Positions 33,744 to 43,064 of a stretch of 64,000 bases of DNA are shown one piece after another. Each line of letters opens with the position of its first letter. Position 1 is the first letter of the stretch. Under the pieces are notes generated by a model that saw only the letters and a program-made list of their open reading frames with translations, was not told the origin of the DNA and did no database searches. Where the stretch lies: NCBI GenBank assembly GCA_900468625.1, contig UBUL01000011.1:1-64000 (forward strand), read 5' to 3'. The DNA is from Hyphomicrobiales bacterium (lineage in GTDB: Bacteria > Pseudomonadota > Alphaproteobacteria > Rhizobiales > Rhizobiaceae). A program made the translations under genes and the position numbers.

Positions 33744-34970
33744 ATGCCGCATTTCGTCATCGTCGGCGCCGGTGAATGCGGTGCCCGCGCCGCCTTCGCG
33801 CTTCGGGAAAAGGGATTTGAGGGCGACATCACGCTGATCGGCGCAGAGCCGCTGGCCCCATACGAACGACCGCCGCTTTCGAAGAGCGGATCGGGCCAGG
33901 CGCCGGAACCAAAGTTCGTCGCCGCAGTGCAGCGCTATCAGGAGCAATCGATCGATCTAAGGCTCGATACGACGGTGACGGCGATCGATCCCGTCACCAA
34001 GACGGTCAGTCTCGCGGACGGACGTATGCTCGGTTACGACAAGCTTCTCCTCTCGACCGGAGCTTCGGCACGCAACTTTCCCGGCATCGACGGCGCATCC
34101 CGTCGCATCCGCGTGCTGCGGACTCATGCGGATGCGACAGCTTTGCATGCCGCCCTTCTCCCTGGGCGGCACATCGCCATCATCGGCGGCGGCTTCATCG
34201 GCCTTGAACTGGCAGCAACGGCGCGCATGCGCGGTGCCGACGTCACCGTTATCGAAGGCCTGCCGCGCGTGTTGAAGCGCGGCGTGCCGGAGGAAATCGC
34301 CGAAGCAATTACCGAACGGCATCTCCGAGAAGGCGCCGATATACGCTGCGGACAGATTATCGAAACGGTGCGGGAAGAGGCCGACAAGGCGGTCGTTCAC
34401 CTGGCGGGCGGCGAAGTGATCTCCGCGGATCTGCTGCTTGTCGGCATCGGCGCCCTGCCGAATGTCTCGCTTGCCGCCGAAGCGGGCCTTGCGATCGACA
34501 ACGGCATTGCCGTCAACGAGCGGCTGGAGACCTCCCTTGCCGACATTTATGCGGCAGGCGACTGCTGCTCGTTTCCGCTGGCGCTTTACGGCGGACGACG
34601 CGTTCGCCTCGAATCCTGGCGCAATGCGCAGGAACAGGCCAATCTGGCCGTCGCCAACATGCTCGGAGAAGACAGGGAAATATCCGCCGTGCCATGGTTC
34701 TGGTCCGACCAGTATGACCTGACCTTGCAGATCTCCGGTCTGGCGGATGAGGCGGTTACGCATGTGCGGCGCGAACTCGATGACGGGGCATTCATTCTCT
34801 TCCATCTCGGGACGGACGGGAGGCTGCTCGCCGCCAGCGGCATCGGACGCGGCAATGCCGTCGCGCGCGATATCCGCCTCGCCGAAATGCTGATCGCCGC
34901 ACGCGCGCATCCGGATCATGCTGCTCTGGCGGCAAGCAGCGTCAAACTGAAGTCGCTGCTTGCAGCATGA
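33744..34970 (+). CDS. mocF: MocF-like ferredoxin reductase
   Basis: A 408-residue FAD/NADH-dependent ferredoxin reductase of the rubredoxin/putidaredoxin reductase type. The FAD motif is FVIVGAGECGARAAFALREK at the N-terminus, followed by PYERPPLSK, the NADH motif IAIIGGGFIGLELAATARMRG (about 145-165), and the second FAD motif DIYAAGDCCSF. TGAGGAGGTAAAC before the ATG contains both the mocE stop and a strong ribosome site. It completes a three-component oxygenase with MocD and MocE. Mosaic repeat copy 3 follows directly. Confidence 0.88.
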   Translation: MPHFVIVGAGECGARAAFALREKGFEGDITLIGAEPLAPYERPPLSKSGSGQAPEPKFVAAVQRYQEQSIDLRLDTTVTAIDPVTKTVSLADGRMLGYDKLLLSTGASARNFPGIDGASRRIRVLRTHADATALHAALLPGRHIAIIGGGFIGLELAATARMRGADVTVIEGLPRVLKRGVPEEIAEAITERHLREGADIRCGQIIETVREEADKAVVHLAGGEVISADLLLVGIGALPNVSLAAEAGLAIDNGIAVNERLETSLADIYAAGDCCSFPLALYGGRRVRLESWRNAQEQANLAVANMLGEDREISAVPWFWSDQYDLTLQISGLADEAVTHVRRELDDGAFILFHLGTDGRLLAASGIGRGNAVARDIRLAEMLIAARAHPDHAALAASSVKLKSLLAA

Positions 34971-34978
34971 GATCGCCC

Positions 34979-35125
34979 AAGAGTCGGATGATTTTAGGTC
35001 TGTTCGGCCTGTAGCATGATGCCGAAAAGTGCGATCGGTTTTCGGATGACATCATGCTCTACTTCTTTGATTCTAGAGCGGATTCAGATTTTAGGTCGAT
35101 CCGACCTAAAATCATCCGGCTCTAG
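34979..35125. repeat. RIME-like mosaic palindromic repeat, copy 3
   Basis: It holds AGAGTCGGATGATTTTAGG, then a palindrome from AGCATGATGCCGAAAAGTG to GACATCATGCTC, and a module from TCTAGAGCGGATTCAG to CATCCGGCTCTAG. The last two are nearly identical to copy 2 at 20620. It separates mocF from the FMN reductase gene and may act as a transcript end. Confidence 0.8.
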
Positions 35126-35185
35126 GACCTTGACGAAGCCCCTCGAACCATAAATGTCTTCCTGTAACGGCAAACGGGGGAAGCG

Positions 35186-35746
35186 ATGAAGATACTCGGC
35201 ATTTCAGGCAGCCTGCGGAAAGGCTCTTTCAACACGGCTCTGCTCAACGCCGCCGTCGAACTGGCCCCAACCGGCGTCGAGCTGATCGCCCGCACCATCC
35301 ATGGCGTACCACTTTATGACGCCGATCTCGAGGCCGCGGACGGTATTCCGGAAAAAGTCCGCGAACTCAAGGATCTGGCTATCGCAGCCGACGGGCTGAT
35401 CCTGTTTACGCCGGAATACAACAACTCGCTCCCCGGCGTCTTCAAGAACGCCATCGACTGGATGAGCCGTCCCTCGACCGACATCGCAAAGGTCTTCGGC
35501 GGAAAGCCGATCGCCGTTCTTGGCGCCTCGCCCGGCAATTTCGGCACCATCCTCAGCCAGAACGCCTGGCTGACGGTACTGCGCACGCTCGGCGCGGAAG
35601 CATGGTTCGGCGGCCGGCTGATGGTGTCGCGCGCCGGCAGCGTCTTCGACGCGGACGGTGCAATCCTCGACGAGAAGGTGAAGCACAATCTCGCGGCTTT
35701 CATCGAAGGTTTCGGCACATTCGTTGCGGATCGAAAAAAGGGCTGA
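35186..35746 (+). CDS. NADPH-dependent FMN reductase
   Basis: A 186-residue flavodoxin-like quinone/FMN reductase of the ChrR/YieF/azoreductase type. The N-terminal FMN phosphate loop is ILGISGSLRKGSFNTALLNA, the isoalloxazine-binding segment is LFTPEYNNSLPGVFKNAIDW (about 74-93), and KPIAVLGASPGNFGT follows. Such enzymes reduce quinones, flavins, or chromate and similar compounds. It stands alone after a repeat element; the link to the flanking genes is unclear. Confidence 0.88.
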   Translation: MKILGISGSLRKGSFNTALLNAAVELAPTGVELIARTIHGVPLYDADLEAADGIPEKVRELKDLAIAADGLILFTPEYNNSLPGVFKNAIDWMSRPSTDIAKVFGGKPIAVLGASPGNFGTILSQNAWLTVLRTLGAEAWFGGRLMVSRAGSVFDADGAILDEKVKHNLAAFIEGFGTFVADRKKG

Positions 35747-35877
35747 TGCGCGGCTTTCCGGGCGAACCGGAAAGGCAGACATGAAGCCTATGATCGAAAC
35801 GGCGAATAGCCTAAAGTGAATACGGCGCCGGGTCTCGGCGCTCCCCAGGCCCCGCACATCTTCTTCCTTCGAAAATC

Positions 35878-36765
35878 ATGAAATCCAATAGTACCGGTTA
35901 CGTCTTCACGCTGTTGGCAATCAGCATATTCGCCATACAGGACGGCATATCGAAGCACCTCGTCAGCGCCTATCCGCCGCTTCTGGTCGCGATGATCCGC
36001 TATTGGGCCTTCATGCTTTTCGCGATCGCAATGGCCTCGCGCGCGCCGGGCGGCTTGCGTCGCAACGTGAGAACCGGGCATCCCGTCCTGCAGGCAGCCC
36101 GCGGCCTACTGCTTGCCGCGCAGATCGTCGTCGCCATTTCGTCCTTCGTCATCGTCGGCCTTGCCCATTCGCAGGCGATCTTTTCCTCAGGCCCCCTGAT
36201 GGTGGCCTTGCTGTCCATACCGATCCTCGGCGAGAAGGTCGGCTGGCGGCGATGGCTGGCGATCTGCTTCGGCTTCGTCGGCGTCCTCTTGATCCTGAAG
36301 CCGGAAAGCGGCGTCTTCGATGCGCGGTTCCTGGTGCCGCTTTTCGGTGCACTGCTGTTTTCTCTCTACGTCGTCCTCACCCGCTATGTCAGCCGCGAAG
36401 ATGGCGCCATGACCAGCTTTTTCTATACGGGCGTCGTCGGTTCGGTCGCCATGAGCTGCATCGGCCCGTTCTTCTGGACGCCGCTTGCGCCACATGACTG
36501 GATCTTCATGGGCATCCTTTGCCTGACGGGCGTTTCGAGCCATTATTTCCTCATCCGCGCCTACGACATGCTCGACGCGGTGGTGATCCAGCCCCTGACC
36601 TATCTGCAGCTTGTCTTCTCCGCCATTATCGGCGTCACCATATTCGGAGAAAAATTGAGCGCCCCCATGATTTTGGGCGCGCTCATCGTCGTTGTGGCGG
36701 GCATATTCACGATCTGGCGCGAACATGCCTTGGCCAAGGGCCGGCCCAAGGCCGGAAAGGCATAG
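35878..36765 (+). CDS. DMT-superfamily EamA transporter
   Basis: A 295-residue inner-membrane protein with ten predicted helices in two EamA repeats (about 8-140 and 152-285). Typical motifs are the N-terminal FAIQDGISKHLV, the helix RGLLLAAQIVVAISSFVIVG and, near the end, VIQPLTYLQLVFSAIIGVTIFGE (split here for its hallmark Pro and Glu). The substrate is unknown; relatives export metabolites or amino acids. The gene converges on exoP with a single base between the stop codons. Confidence 0.85.
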   Translation: MKSNSTGYVFTLLAISIFAIQDGISKHLVSAYPPLLVAMIRYWAFMLFAIAMASRAPGGLRRNVRTGHPVLQAARGLLLAAQIVVAISSFVIVGLAHSQAIFSSGPLMVALLSIPILGEKVGWRRWLAICFGFVGVLLILKPESGVFDARFLVPLFGALLFSLYVVLTRYVSREDGAMTSFFYTGVVGSVAMSCIGPFFWTPLAPHDWIFMGILCLTGVSSHYFLIRAYDMLDAVVIQPLTYLQLVFSAIIGVTIFGEKLSAPMILGALIVVVAGIFTIWREHALAKGRPKAGKA

Positions 36766-36766
36766 G

Positions 36767-39115
36767 TTATGCGTCCACCTGGGCGCGCGGCTGCGCCTCG
36801 GTGTAATAGCTCACATACTTCTGCCGGTAGCGCTCCGTTCCGCCGAAATCGCTATAGCGCGGCAGTTCCGACATATCGGTCTTGTTGAGGATGACGCCGA
36901 GAATGCGCGAGTTGATCTGCGGCTCCTGTTCCAGCACATCGCGCACCAGATTGGTCGGGGTCGCGCCCCATTCGGTCACCAGCAGGAAAGCATCGACCTG
37001 CGGCGCAAATGCCTTCGCATCGATGACGGGACCGAGCGGCGCAAGGTCGACGATGATGTAGTCGAACATCTTGCGCGCATTTTCCATGAGATGCTGCATG
37101 CCCTGCGAGGACAAAAGCTCGCTGGTGTGCAGCAGGTGATCGCGCACGGCAACCGGCAGGATGGCAAGCTTGGTGCGTGGATCGACCTTCACGGCATTGG
37201 TCCACGGAACCTCGCCGAGCACGGCCTCGATCAGGCCGGCGTGCGGCGGCGTCTTCAGCGTCCGGCTGAGACCCGGATTGCGCAAGTCGGCATCGATGAG
37301 CAGCGTGCGCTTGCCGCTGCTGGCAAGCAGCGCCGCGAAATTGGCCGCCGTCGTCGATTTGCCCTCGCCGGGTAATGCCGAGACGACGCCGATCACACGG
37401 TCGGCGCGGCCCTGCAGCATCACATCGCTGGCGAGTTTCGCATTTCTCAAGGTTTCCGCGAAGATCGAGCGCGGCGCTTCGACGGATATGCGCATCGTGC
37501 GCTCGAAAGCGACTCCGTTTTCTCCCTCTTCCGCCGTTAGCGGCTCCGCTCCGGCACCGACATTGCGCGGCTTCTTCTTGTTCCTGCCCTTGTTCGGCTG
37601 GCCGAGCAGCGGCAGATAGCCGAGGAACTTCAATCCGAGAGCAGCCCGCACATCCGCTTCCACACGGAAGTAGCGATCGCGGAACTCCTGGAATGCGGCG
37701 ACACCGCAGCCGACCATCAGGCCGAGGATGACCGAAAGTGCCATGACGAGCGTCTTCTTCGGGCTGGAAGGTGCCGTCGGCACGCCGGCAACCGATATGA
37801 CGCGAGCCTTGGCGATCGGGAAGGAGCGCTGCTGGGTCGCCTGCTCGAACCGGCCAAGATAGGATTCATAAAGCGTCTTCAGCGCGGATGCTTTCTGGTT
37901 CAGCTCATTCAGGTGAACCAGCGACTTGTTGGCTTCCGAATTCTTGCCGACGACCTTATCGATGCTTTCGCGCAGCGATTCCGCCCGCGACTGCGCGACA
38001 TCATATTCGTTCTTGTAACTGGCGGTGAGTTGCTGAAGTACCTGGTAGATCTGCCGGGTAATGTCCTGCCGCTCGGCCTTAAGCGCCACGGCTTGCGGAT
38101 GATTGGCACCGAAATTCTGCGTGACGTCCTGCTCGCGCTTTTCGACCGCGAGATAACGCGTCTTCAGATCCTGCAGCACGGAGTTGTCGGTCGAGCTCGA
38201 CGAGATGGTCGCGTTCTTGACGGCATTGTCAGGACCTTGGTCGATGATCGACTTATATTGGTTATAGCGGGCGGCGGCGCTGGCCGTATCGGCCTGGGCG
38301 ATAATCAGCTGCTTGTTCAAATCGGAAATCTGCTGTTCGGACATCAACTCGCCGCCGGTCGAGGTCAGGCCGTTGTCGGCCTTGTATTTCTCGACTTCGA
38401 GCGAAGCCTCCTGCGCGCGCTGGCGCAGATCATTCAGACGCTCCTGCAACCAGACCGAGGCGCGTTCGGTTGCGTCGAAATTGGCGTTCAGCTGATCGGT
38501 CAGATAGGCGTCGGCGTAAGCGCTCGTGACCTTGGCGGCAAGCCGTTTGTCGGTCGAGCTGTAGGAGACGGCGACGACCGAGCTTCGCGTGACGCGCTCG
38601 ACCTTCAGATTATCCTGCAGAACGGCGGCAACTTTCTGGCGCTGGGCTTCGTGCTGTTCTTGGGGCGTCATCGGCGGGCGGGCCGGCGTGAAGACGCTTG
38701 CGATCAGGCCGGCGCCGGATTTGAGCAGGGCTGTCGGCGACATCGGCGGATTGAGCAGCGTGTTGTTGTCGGCAAGACCTGCCGCATCGACGACACGCAG
38801 CGCCATCTCGTTCGATTTGAGGATCTCGACCGCACTGGCGATCTCCATGTCCGCCTGCTGGCTGCTGGCGACGGGCGGCTGATCCTCCGCATATTTCGTC
38901 ATGGTCTCGTCGAGCAATATCTGCGTCATCGAGGTGTAGCTCGACGTGGCCGTCAACAAATAGGCGACAGCCAGGATGACAAAGGCGGCCACGGCGAAAA
39001 TGATGGTGCGGATGCGGCGGCTTACGACCGCCATCAGCCGATCGAGATCGATGAAGCCATCATGCGGCTCCGTTTGCGGAAGAGCGCTGTGGAAAGTGAA
39101 GTTCTTCTGATGCAT
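36767..39115 (-). CDS. exoP: ExoP, succinoglycan chain-length tyrosine autokinase
   Basis: A 782-residue polysaccharide co-polymerase and bacterial tyrosine kinase. The N-terminal Wzz domain begins DGFIDLDRLMAVVSRR and includes a transmembrane helix at about 40-60. A long periplasmic coiled-coil region and a second helix near residue 460 follow, then a cytoplasmic kinase with Walker A SALPGEGKSTTAANF near 580, TLLIDADLRNP and YIIVDLAPLGP. The C-terminal tail has several tyrosines (PRYSDFGGTERY and KYVSYYTE) for autophosphorylation. The start at 39115 has AAGGTGG upstream. The length is close to Sinorhizobium ExoP (about 786). It is the last gene of the exoHKLAMONP-type operon. Confidence 0.93.
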   Translation of the reverse strand: MHQKNFTFHSALPQTEPHDGFIDLDRLMAVVSRRIRTIIFAVAAFVILAVAYLLTATSSYTSMTQILLDETMTKYAEDQPPVASSQQADMEIASAVEILKSNEMALRVVDAAGLADNNTLLNPPMSPTALLKSGAGLIASVFTPARPPMTPQEQHEAQRQKVAAVLQDNLKVERVTRSSVVAVSYSSTDKRLAAKVTSAYADAYLTDQLNANFDATERASVWLQERLNDLRQRAQEASLEVEKYKADNGLTSTGGELMSEQQISDLNKQLIIAQADTASAAARYNQYKSIIDQGPDNAVKNATISSSSTDNSVLQDLKTRYLAVEKREQDVTQNFGANHPQAVALKAERQDITRQIYQVLQQLTASYKNEYDVAQSRAESLRESIDKVVGKNSEANKSLVHLNELNQKASALKTLYESYLGRFEQATQQRSFPIAKARVISVAGVPTAPSSPKKTLVMALSVILGLMVGCGVAAFQEFRDRYFRVEADVRAALGLKFLGYLPLLGQPNKGRNKKKPRNVGAGAEPLTAEEGENGVAFERTMRISVEAPRSIFAETLRNAKLASDVMLQGRADRVIGVVSALPGEGKSTTAANFAALLASSGKRTLLIDADLRNPGLSRTLKTPPHAGLIEAVLGEVPWTNAVKVDPRTKLAILPVAVRDHLLHTSELLSSQGMQHLMENARKMFDYIIVDLAPLGPVIDAKAFAPQVDAFLLVTEWGATPTNLVRDVLEQEPQINSRILGVILNKTDMSELPRYSDFGGTERYRQKYVSYYTEAQPRAQVDA

Positions 39116-39198
39116 GGCGACCACCTTGTCGGAGAAGCCTGAATGAAAATAGCCATGGCCCGCGGCCTTTCCGGCCGCAGGCCAAATGTGAACAGGCT

Positions 39199-40104
39199 TT
39201 AAGCGGCAGTCATCTGCGCTTCGTGCGAGACGACCAGATTGCGGATCGAGTCATAGACCAAACCGCCGATATCGGCGCGGGCGAGAGCAAAGGCGACATT
39301 CGCTTCGATGAAGCCATGCTTGGACCCGCAATCGAACGTGCGTCCATTATAGACCTGGGCATGGAAGGATTGCGTCTCGGAGAGGCGCAGCATGCCGTCG
39401 GTCAGCTGGATCTCGTTGCCGGCGCCGCGCTCCTGACGGGCCAGAATGTCGAAGATCTCGGGCTGAAGGATATAACGGCCATTGAGGTAAAAGTTTGAAG
39501 GCGCTTCGGAAGGATGCGGCTTCTCGACCATTTTGGTCACGGCAAAACCATGGCGCACGGTGTCGCCCTTGCCGATAATGCCGTATTTCGAGGTTTCCTC
39601 CGGAGCGCACTCCTCGACGGCGACGATATTGCCGCCGACTTCGCCGTAGAGTTCCATCAGCCCGGCCATGCAGCCGCGCAGGCCATAGCAGAGCATGTCG
39701 GGAAGCAGCAGTGCGAAGGGTTCGTTGCCGATCAGGTCGCGGGCGCACCAGACGGCGTGGCCGAGGCCGAGCGGAGCCTGCTGGCGGGTGAAGCTGACGG
39801 CGCCCGGCCGCGGCAGGAGCCGTTCCAGCTCGCTGACCTGATGGCTCTTGCCTGCCCTCTGCAGCGAGGAAATCAGTTCGGGCGTGTCATCGAAGTGATC
39901 TTCGATCGCCGACTTATTGCGGCTGGTGACGAAGACGATGTGCTCGATGCCGGCCTCGATGGCTTCATCGACGGCATATTGCACGACGGGACGATCGACA
40001 ATCGTCAGCATCTCCTTTGGCATCGCCTTGGTTGCTGGCAGGAAGCGCGTTCCGTTGCCGGCAACCGGGATGACCGCTTTTCTCACACGACGTTTGGGGT
40101 CCAT
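39199..40104 (-). CDS. exoN: ExoN, UTP-glucose-1-phosphate uridylyltransferase
   Basis: A 301-residue nucleotidyltransferase that makes UDP-glucose for succinoglycan. The start at 40104 follows the exoO stop by four bases; the frame is open further upstream, inside exoO. The N-terminal signature [24 protein letters not shown] (shown in full only here as two parts: [11 protein letters not shown] and KAMPKEML) binds [23 protein letters not shown] and the late [14 protein letters not shown] are typical of GalU/ExoN. The cell probably has another galU. Confidence 0.92.
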   Translation of the reverse strand: MDPKRRVRKAVIPVAGNGTRFLPATKAMPKEMLTIVDRPVVQYAVDEAIEAGIEHIVFVTSRNKSAIEDHFDDTPELISSLQRAGKSHQVSELERLLPRPGAVSFTRQQAPLGLGHAVWCARDLIGNEPFALLLPDMLCYGLRGCMAGLMELYGEVGGNIVAVEECAPEETSKYGIIGKGDTVRHGFAVTKMVEKPHPSEAPSNFYLNGRYILQPEIFDILARQERGAGNEIQLTDGMLRLSETQSFHAQVYNGRTFDCGSKHGFIEANVAFALARADIGGLVYDSIRNLVVSHEAQMTAA

Positions 40105-40108
40105 GGCT

Positions 40109-41134
40109 CTATCCTTTGTTAGAGTGAGGGCCTGCGCCCAGATTGGGCAGAGGGGAGGAAAGTTGAGAAGCAGGCACCGGTTGGCGGATGCTGCGCAGAG
40201 ATGCGGCCAACCGGCGAAAACGGGCAAAGACGGGCATGCTGAGATGGCGCACCGCGCGCGGATTGAGGCACGCGATTTTCAGTGTGGCTTGCAGTTCGCG
40301 CCCCTTGATGCTGTCGACCAGCTTGAGGAATGCGATGACGTCCCTCAGATTGCGGGTGCGTCGCCGTTGCGCGGCAAGGGCGGCAGCACCGAAGGGATGT
40401 TCGGCGAAGAATCTCGCATCGGCGGCTAGCATGGCCTCGACGTGTTCTTTCTTTAGAACACGCGAGATCGATCCGTCGCGAATATAGTAAAGGTAGCCCA
40501 CGCTCGGCTCGACGGCGCAGACGCCGCCCCGGGCAAGGGCGGAGGCGAGGAAAATATAATCCTCGCCGATCCGAAGGGTCTCATCGAAGCGGAGACGATG
40601 TTTCTCGACGAAGGCGCGCTCGAAGATCGGCTTCATATAACCGAAATTGTGCTCCGACTGGAAAATCATGTTCGAGGCGATGAATTTCGCCAGTGTCAGC
40701 ACCGGCATGCGCGCCAGCATCGCCTCCGGAAACATGGGCAGGATCGTTCCGGCGTCCTCTCGGATGACATCGAGATTGTCGACCGCGATCTGCGCATCGG
40801 TCTTTTCCGCTCTGGCGATCAGGCGGGCCATGCGATCCGGACGCATGGCATCGTCGGAATCGAGCACGGCCACCCAGCGGCCGCGAGCCGCATCGAGCCC
40901 GGCATTGCGGGCAGCGCCCGGACCGCCGTTGCGGGCCATGGCGACGAGACGAACGCGCGGATCGGGATGATTGCCGACAATCTCACGGGTGCCGTCCGTC
41001 GAGCAGTCGTCGACGACGATGACTTCCATGCTGACGGCGCCTTGCGCCAGCGCGCTGTCGATGGCGCGCGCAAGCGTTTCCTCGGCATTATAGGCCGCAA
41101 TGACGAAACTGACGTCGGGGATGAAATCCGTCAT
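40109..41134 (-). CDS. exoO: ExoO-like glycosyltransferase
   Basis: A 341-residue family-2 glycosyltransferase, assigned as ExoO by its place between exoM and exoN. The N-terminal fold reads [20 protein letters not shown], the nucleotide-binding Asp pairs are in [10 protein letters not shown] and VLDSDDAM, and the acceptor-side [14 protein letters not shown] follows. In succinoglycan synthesis ExoO adds a side-chain glucose with a beta-1,6 link. It resembles ExoU further on, as expected of paralogues. Its ATGA start overlaps the exoM stop. Confidence 0.88.
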   Translation of the reverse strand: MTDFIPDVSFVIAAYNAEETLARAIDSALAQGAVSMEVIVVDDCSTDGTREIVGNHPDPRVRLVAMARNGGPGAARNAGLDAARGRWVAVLDSDDAMRPDRMARLIARAEKTDAQIAVDNLDVIREDAGTILPMFPEAMLARMPVLTLAKFIASNMIFQSEHNFGYMKPIFERAFVEKHRLRFDETLRIGEDYIFLASALARGGVCAVEPSVGYLYYIRDGSISRVLKKEHVEAMLAADARFFAEHPFGAAALAAQRRRTRNLRDVIAFLKLVDSIKGRELQATLKIACLNPRAVRHLSMPVFARFRRLAASLRSIRQPVPASQLSSPLPNLGAGPHSNKG

Positions 41135-42069
41135 TGCGGCGCTTTCTCCAGATTTCCGTATTGCTCGATTTCGCGGACTCCGAAGAGACCGCTGACGACG
41201 CCGGCATGCATGATGCCGCGCAAACCATAACGGTGCCGCTTGATGAGGGATGCGAAGAGCAAGGCTGCTACGGCAAAGCAGTAGGCCGATTTCGTGCCCG
41301 CGAGCACGATCGCCCGCCAGCGCCCGAAACCACCGGCGGCCTCGAGCAGCATGCGACCGTGCGTCTGCCCCATGCGATAGCGGCGCTTCGACAGCCAGGA
41401 AAGTGTCGCGCGCCCGTTGGGAACAGGCTCATAGACCAGCGCGTCTGCGGCGTAGGCGATCCTGCCGCCCGCCTGGTGCATATGGGTGAAAAACTCGGTA
41501 TCCTCGCCGCCGCTGCGTCCCAGCGCGATATTGAAGCGTCGGCCGGCAAGCGAAGGAGCGCCACGACGCAGCAATACATTGCAGGTATAGCCGGTCCGAA
41601 TGTCTCCGGCGACCCAGACCGGCAAGGTCGAATGGAAATCGCCTCGCTGCATCCAGGCGGGAGCGACGCTGGCATAGACCGCCCGTACCGGACCGAGAAC
41701 GGCGTCGGCGCCGGTCGTGTCGGCCATGACGAGCATTTCCGTCAGCCAGTCTTCGGAAGCCGTTTCGTCGTCATCGATGAAAGCGACGAAATCTCCGTTT
41801 GCATGATCCAGGCAGGCATTGCGGGCAATCGAGATGTTCGATGCCGGACAATGGACATAGACGATCTCGAAGGGCACGGCCGAACGCATGGCATCGACGC
41901 GATCGCGCGCGCTCGGCGTCACATCATTATCGGCAACGATGATCCGGATGATCGTGCCGGCCGGAATGTTCAGCACTGCAAGAGACAGCAGGGTCTGATC
42001 GAGTTCCGTCCGCCTGTACGTGCAGACCGCGATATCGATCCTTATCGGGCGCCGATGGACTTGTGTCAT
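41131..42069 (-). CDS. exoM: ExoM-like glycosyltransferase
   Basis: A 312-residue family-2 glycosyltransferase. IDIAVCTYRRTELDQTLLSL opens the fold, and FVAFIDDDETASEDWL carries the metal-binding DDD. The later GRSGGEDTEFFTHMHQAGG is the likely catalytic-base region. ExoM adds the fourth sugar (glucose, beta-1,4) to the lipid-linked succinoglycan unit. A hydrophobic segment near residues 265-285 suggests membrane association. It overlaps exoA and exoO by four bases each, in a tightly coupled run. Confidence 0.88.
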   Translation of the reverse strand: MTQVHRRPIRIDIAVCTYRRTELDQTLLSLAVLNIPAGTIIRIIVADNDVTPSARDRVDAMRSAVPFEIVYVHCPASNISIARNACLDHANGDFVAFIDDDETASEDWLTEMLVMADTTGADAVLGPVRAVYASVAPAWMQRGDFHSTLPVWVAGDIRTGYTCNVLLRRGAPSLAGRRFNIALGRSGGEDTEFFTHMHQAGGRIAYAADALVYEPVPNGRATLSWLSKRRYRMGQTHGRMLLEAAGGFGRWRAIVLAGTKSAYCFAVAALLFASLIKRHRYGLRGIMHAGVVSGLFGVREIEQYGNLEKAPQ

Positions 42070-43064
42070 GACGCGACCCTGCGATTGCGGAAGCTGAAGA
42101 CCTCCATCCAGAAACCCATGGACCAGGCGAAATGCATGACCATGGCGGAGATGGCGGCCAACGGCCCGTAGGGGTTCTTCTGCCCGAGCGCGATCCAGAA
42201 GCCATAGGCGATGCAGGCCGCGGCCCAGAGACCCACGGGGATGACCGCGATCCAGTTGAGGATGGCCAGGAAAGCGCCGATGAAGATCGGCACCACCGCA
42301 AGCGGCAGCATCTGGCGCAGGCTCGGCATGCTGCGATGCTTGAGAATGTTGCGCGCACGCCCGCGGCCGTATCCGAGATATTGCCTGAAGAGCGTCGGTA
42401 TGCTCGCCCGCGGATAGTAGGTCATGGCCGTCTTGTCGGTCAGCCAGATCCGGTATCCTGCCTTGTGCAGCCGGTAGTCCAGCTCGGCATCCTCGTTATG
42501 GCTGAAGGTCTCGTCGTAGCCGTTGACGGCGCGGAAGGCTGCGATGCGCATCAGAGCGTGATGCCCGTGTTCGGCCCAATGACCCTTGGCGCCCTCGCGA
42601 TGCTTCGAGCCGCCATTGCCGAGCTTGGAATTCTGCGCCACGGCCGTCGCCTTCTGGAACGCGCTGAAGCCCATAGTGCGCATGGCGACGACGACGGAGT
42701 CCGCTCCGGTCGCACCGGCCTCCTGAACCAGCGCCTGGCAATAGTCGGCGGGATAATCACCATGCGCATCGATGCGGATGAAATAGTCATAATCGTCGCC
42801 GAAGGTTTCGATCGCAAGGTTGATCGCAGCGCTCTGCAGCCGCTTCGGATTGTCGAGCAGCAGAATGCGCGGATCCCGCTCGGCAATGCCCTTGACGATT
42901 TCGCGCGTGCGATCAGTGCTGCCGCCATCAGCCACGACGATCCTGGCATCGAGATCATCGAGAGCCTGACGGAGCTTTTCGATCAGCGGCTCGATATGTC
43001 TTTCCTCGTTGAGGCAAGGAATAATAATGATGCAACGCATATCCCTTGAACTTCCAATCGTCAT
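42066..43064 (-). CDS. exoA: ExoA-like glycosyltransferase
   Basis: A 332-residue membrane-associated family-2 glycosyltransferase with CIIIIPCLNEERHIEPLIEK, VVADGGSTDRT and FIRIDAHGDYP (the DxD-type motif), and two hydrophobic helices near the C-terminus. ExoA adds the third sugar (glucose, beta-1,3). The start at 43064 is preferred over an internal ATG at 43040 because AGAGGTGG lies six bases upstream and the ATGA overlap with exoL repeats the pattern of the operon. Confidence 0.9.
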   Translation of the reverse strand: MTIGSSRDMRCIIIIPCLNEERHIEPLIEKLRQALDDLDARIVVADGGSTDRTREIVKGIAERDPRILLLDNPKRLQSAAINLAIETFGDDYDYFIRIDAHGDYPADYCQALVQEAGATGADSVVVAMRTMGFSAFQKATAVAQNSKLGNGGSKHREGAKGHWAEHGHHALMRIAAFRAVNGYDETFSHNEDAELDYRLHKAGYRIWLTDKTAMTYYPRASIPTLFRQYLGYGRGRARNILKHRSMPSLRQMLPLAVVPIFIGAFLAILNWIAVIPVGLWAAACIAYGFWIALGQKNPYGPLAAISAMVMHFAWSMGFWMEVFSFRNRRVAS

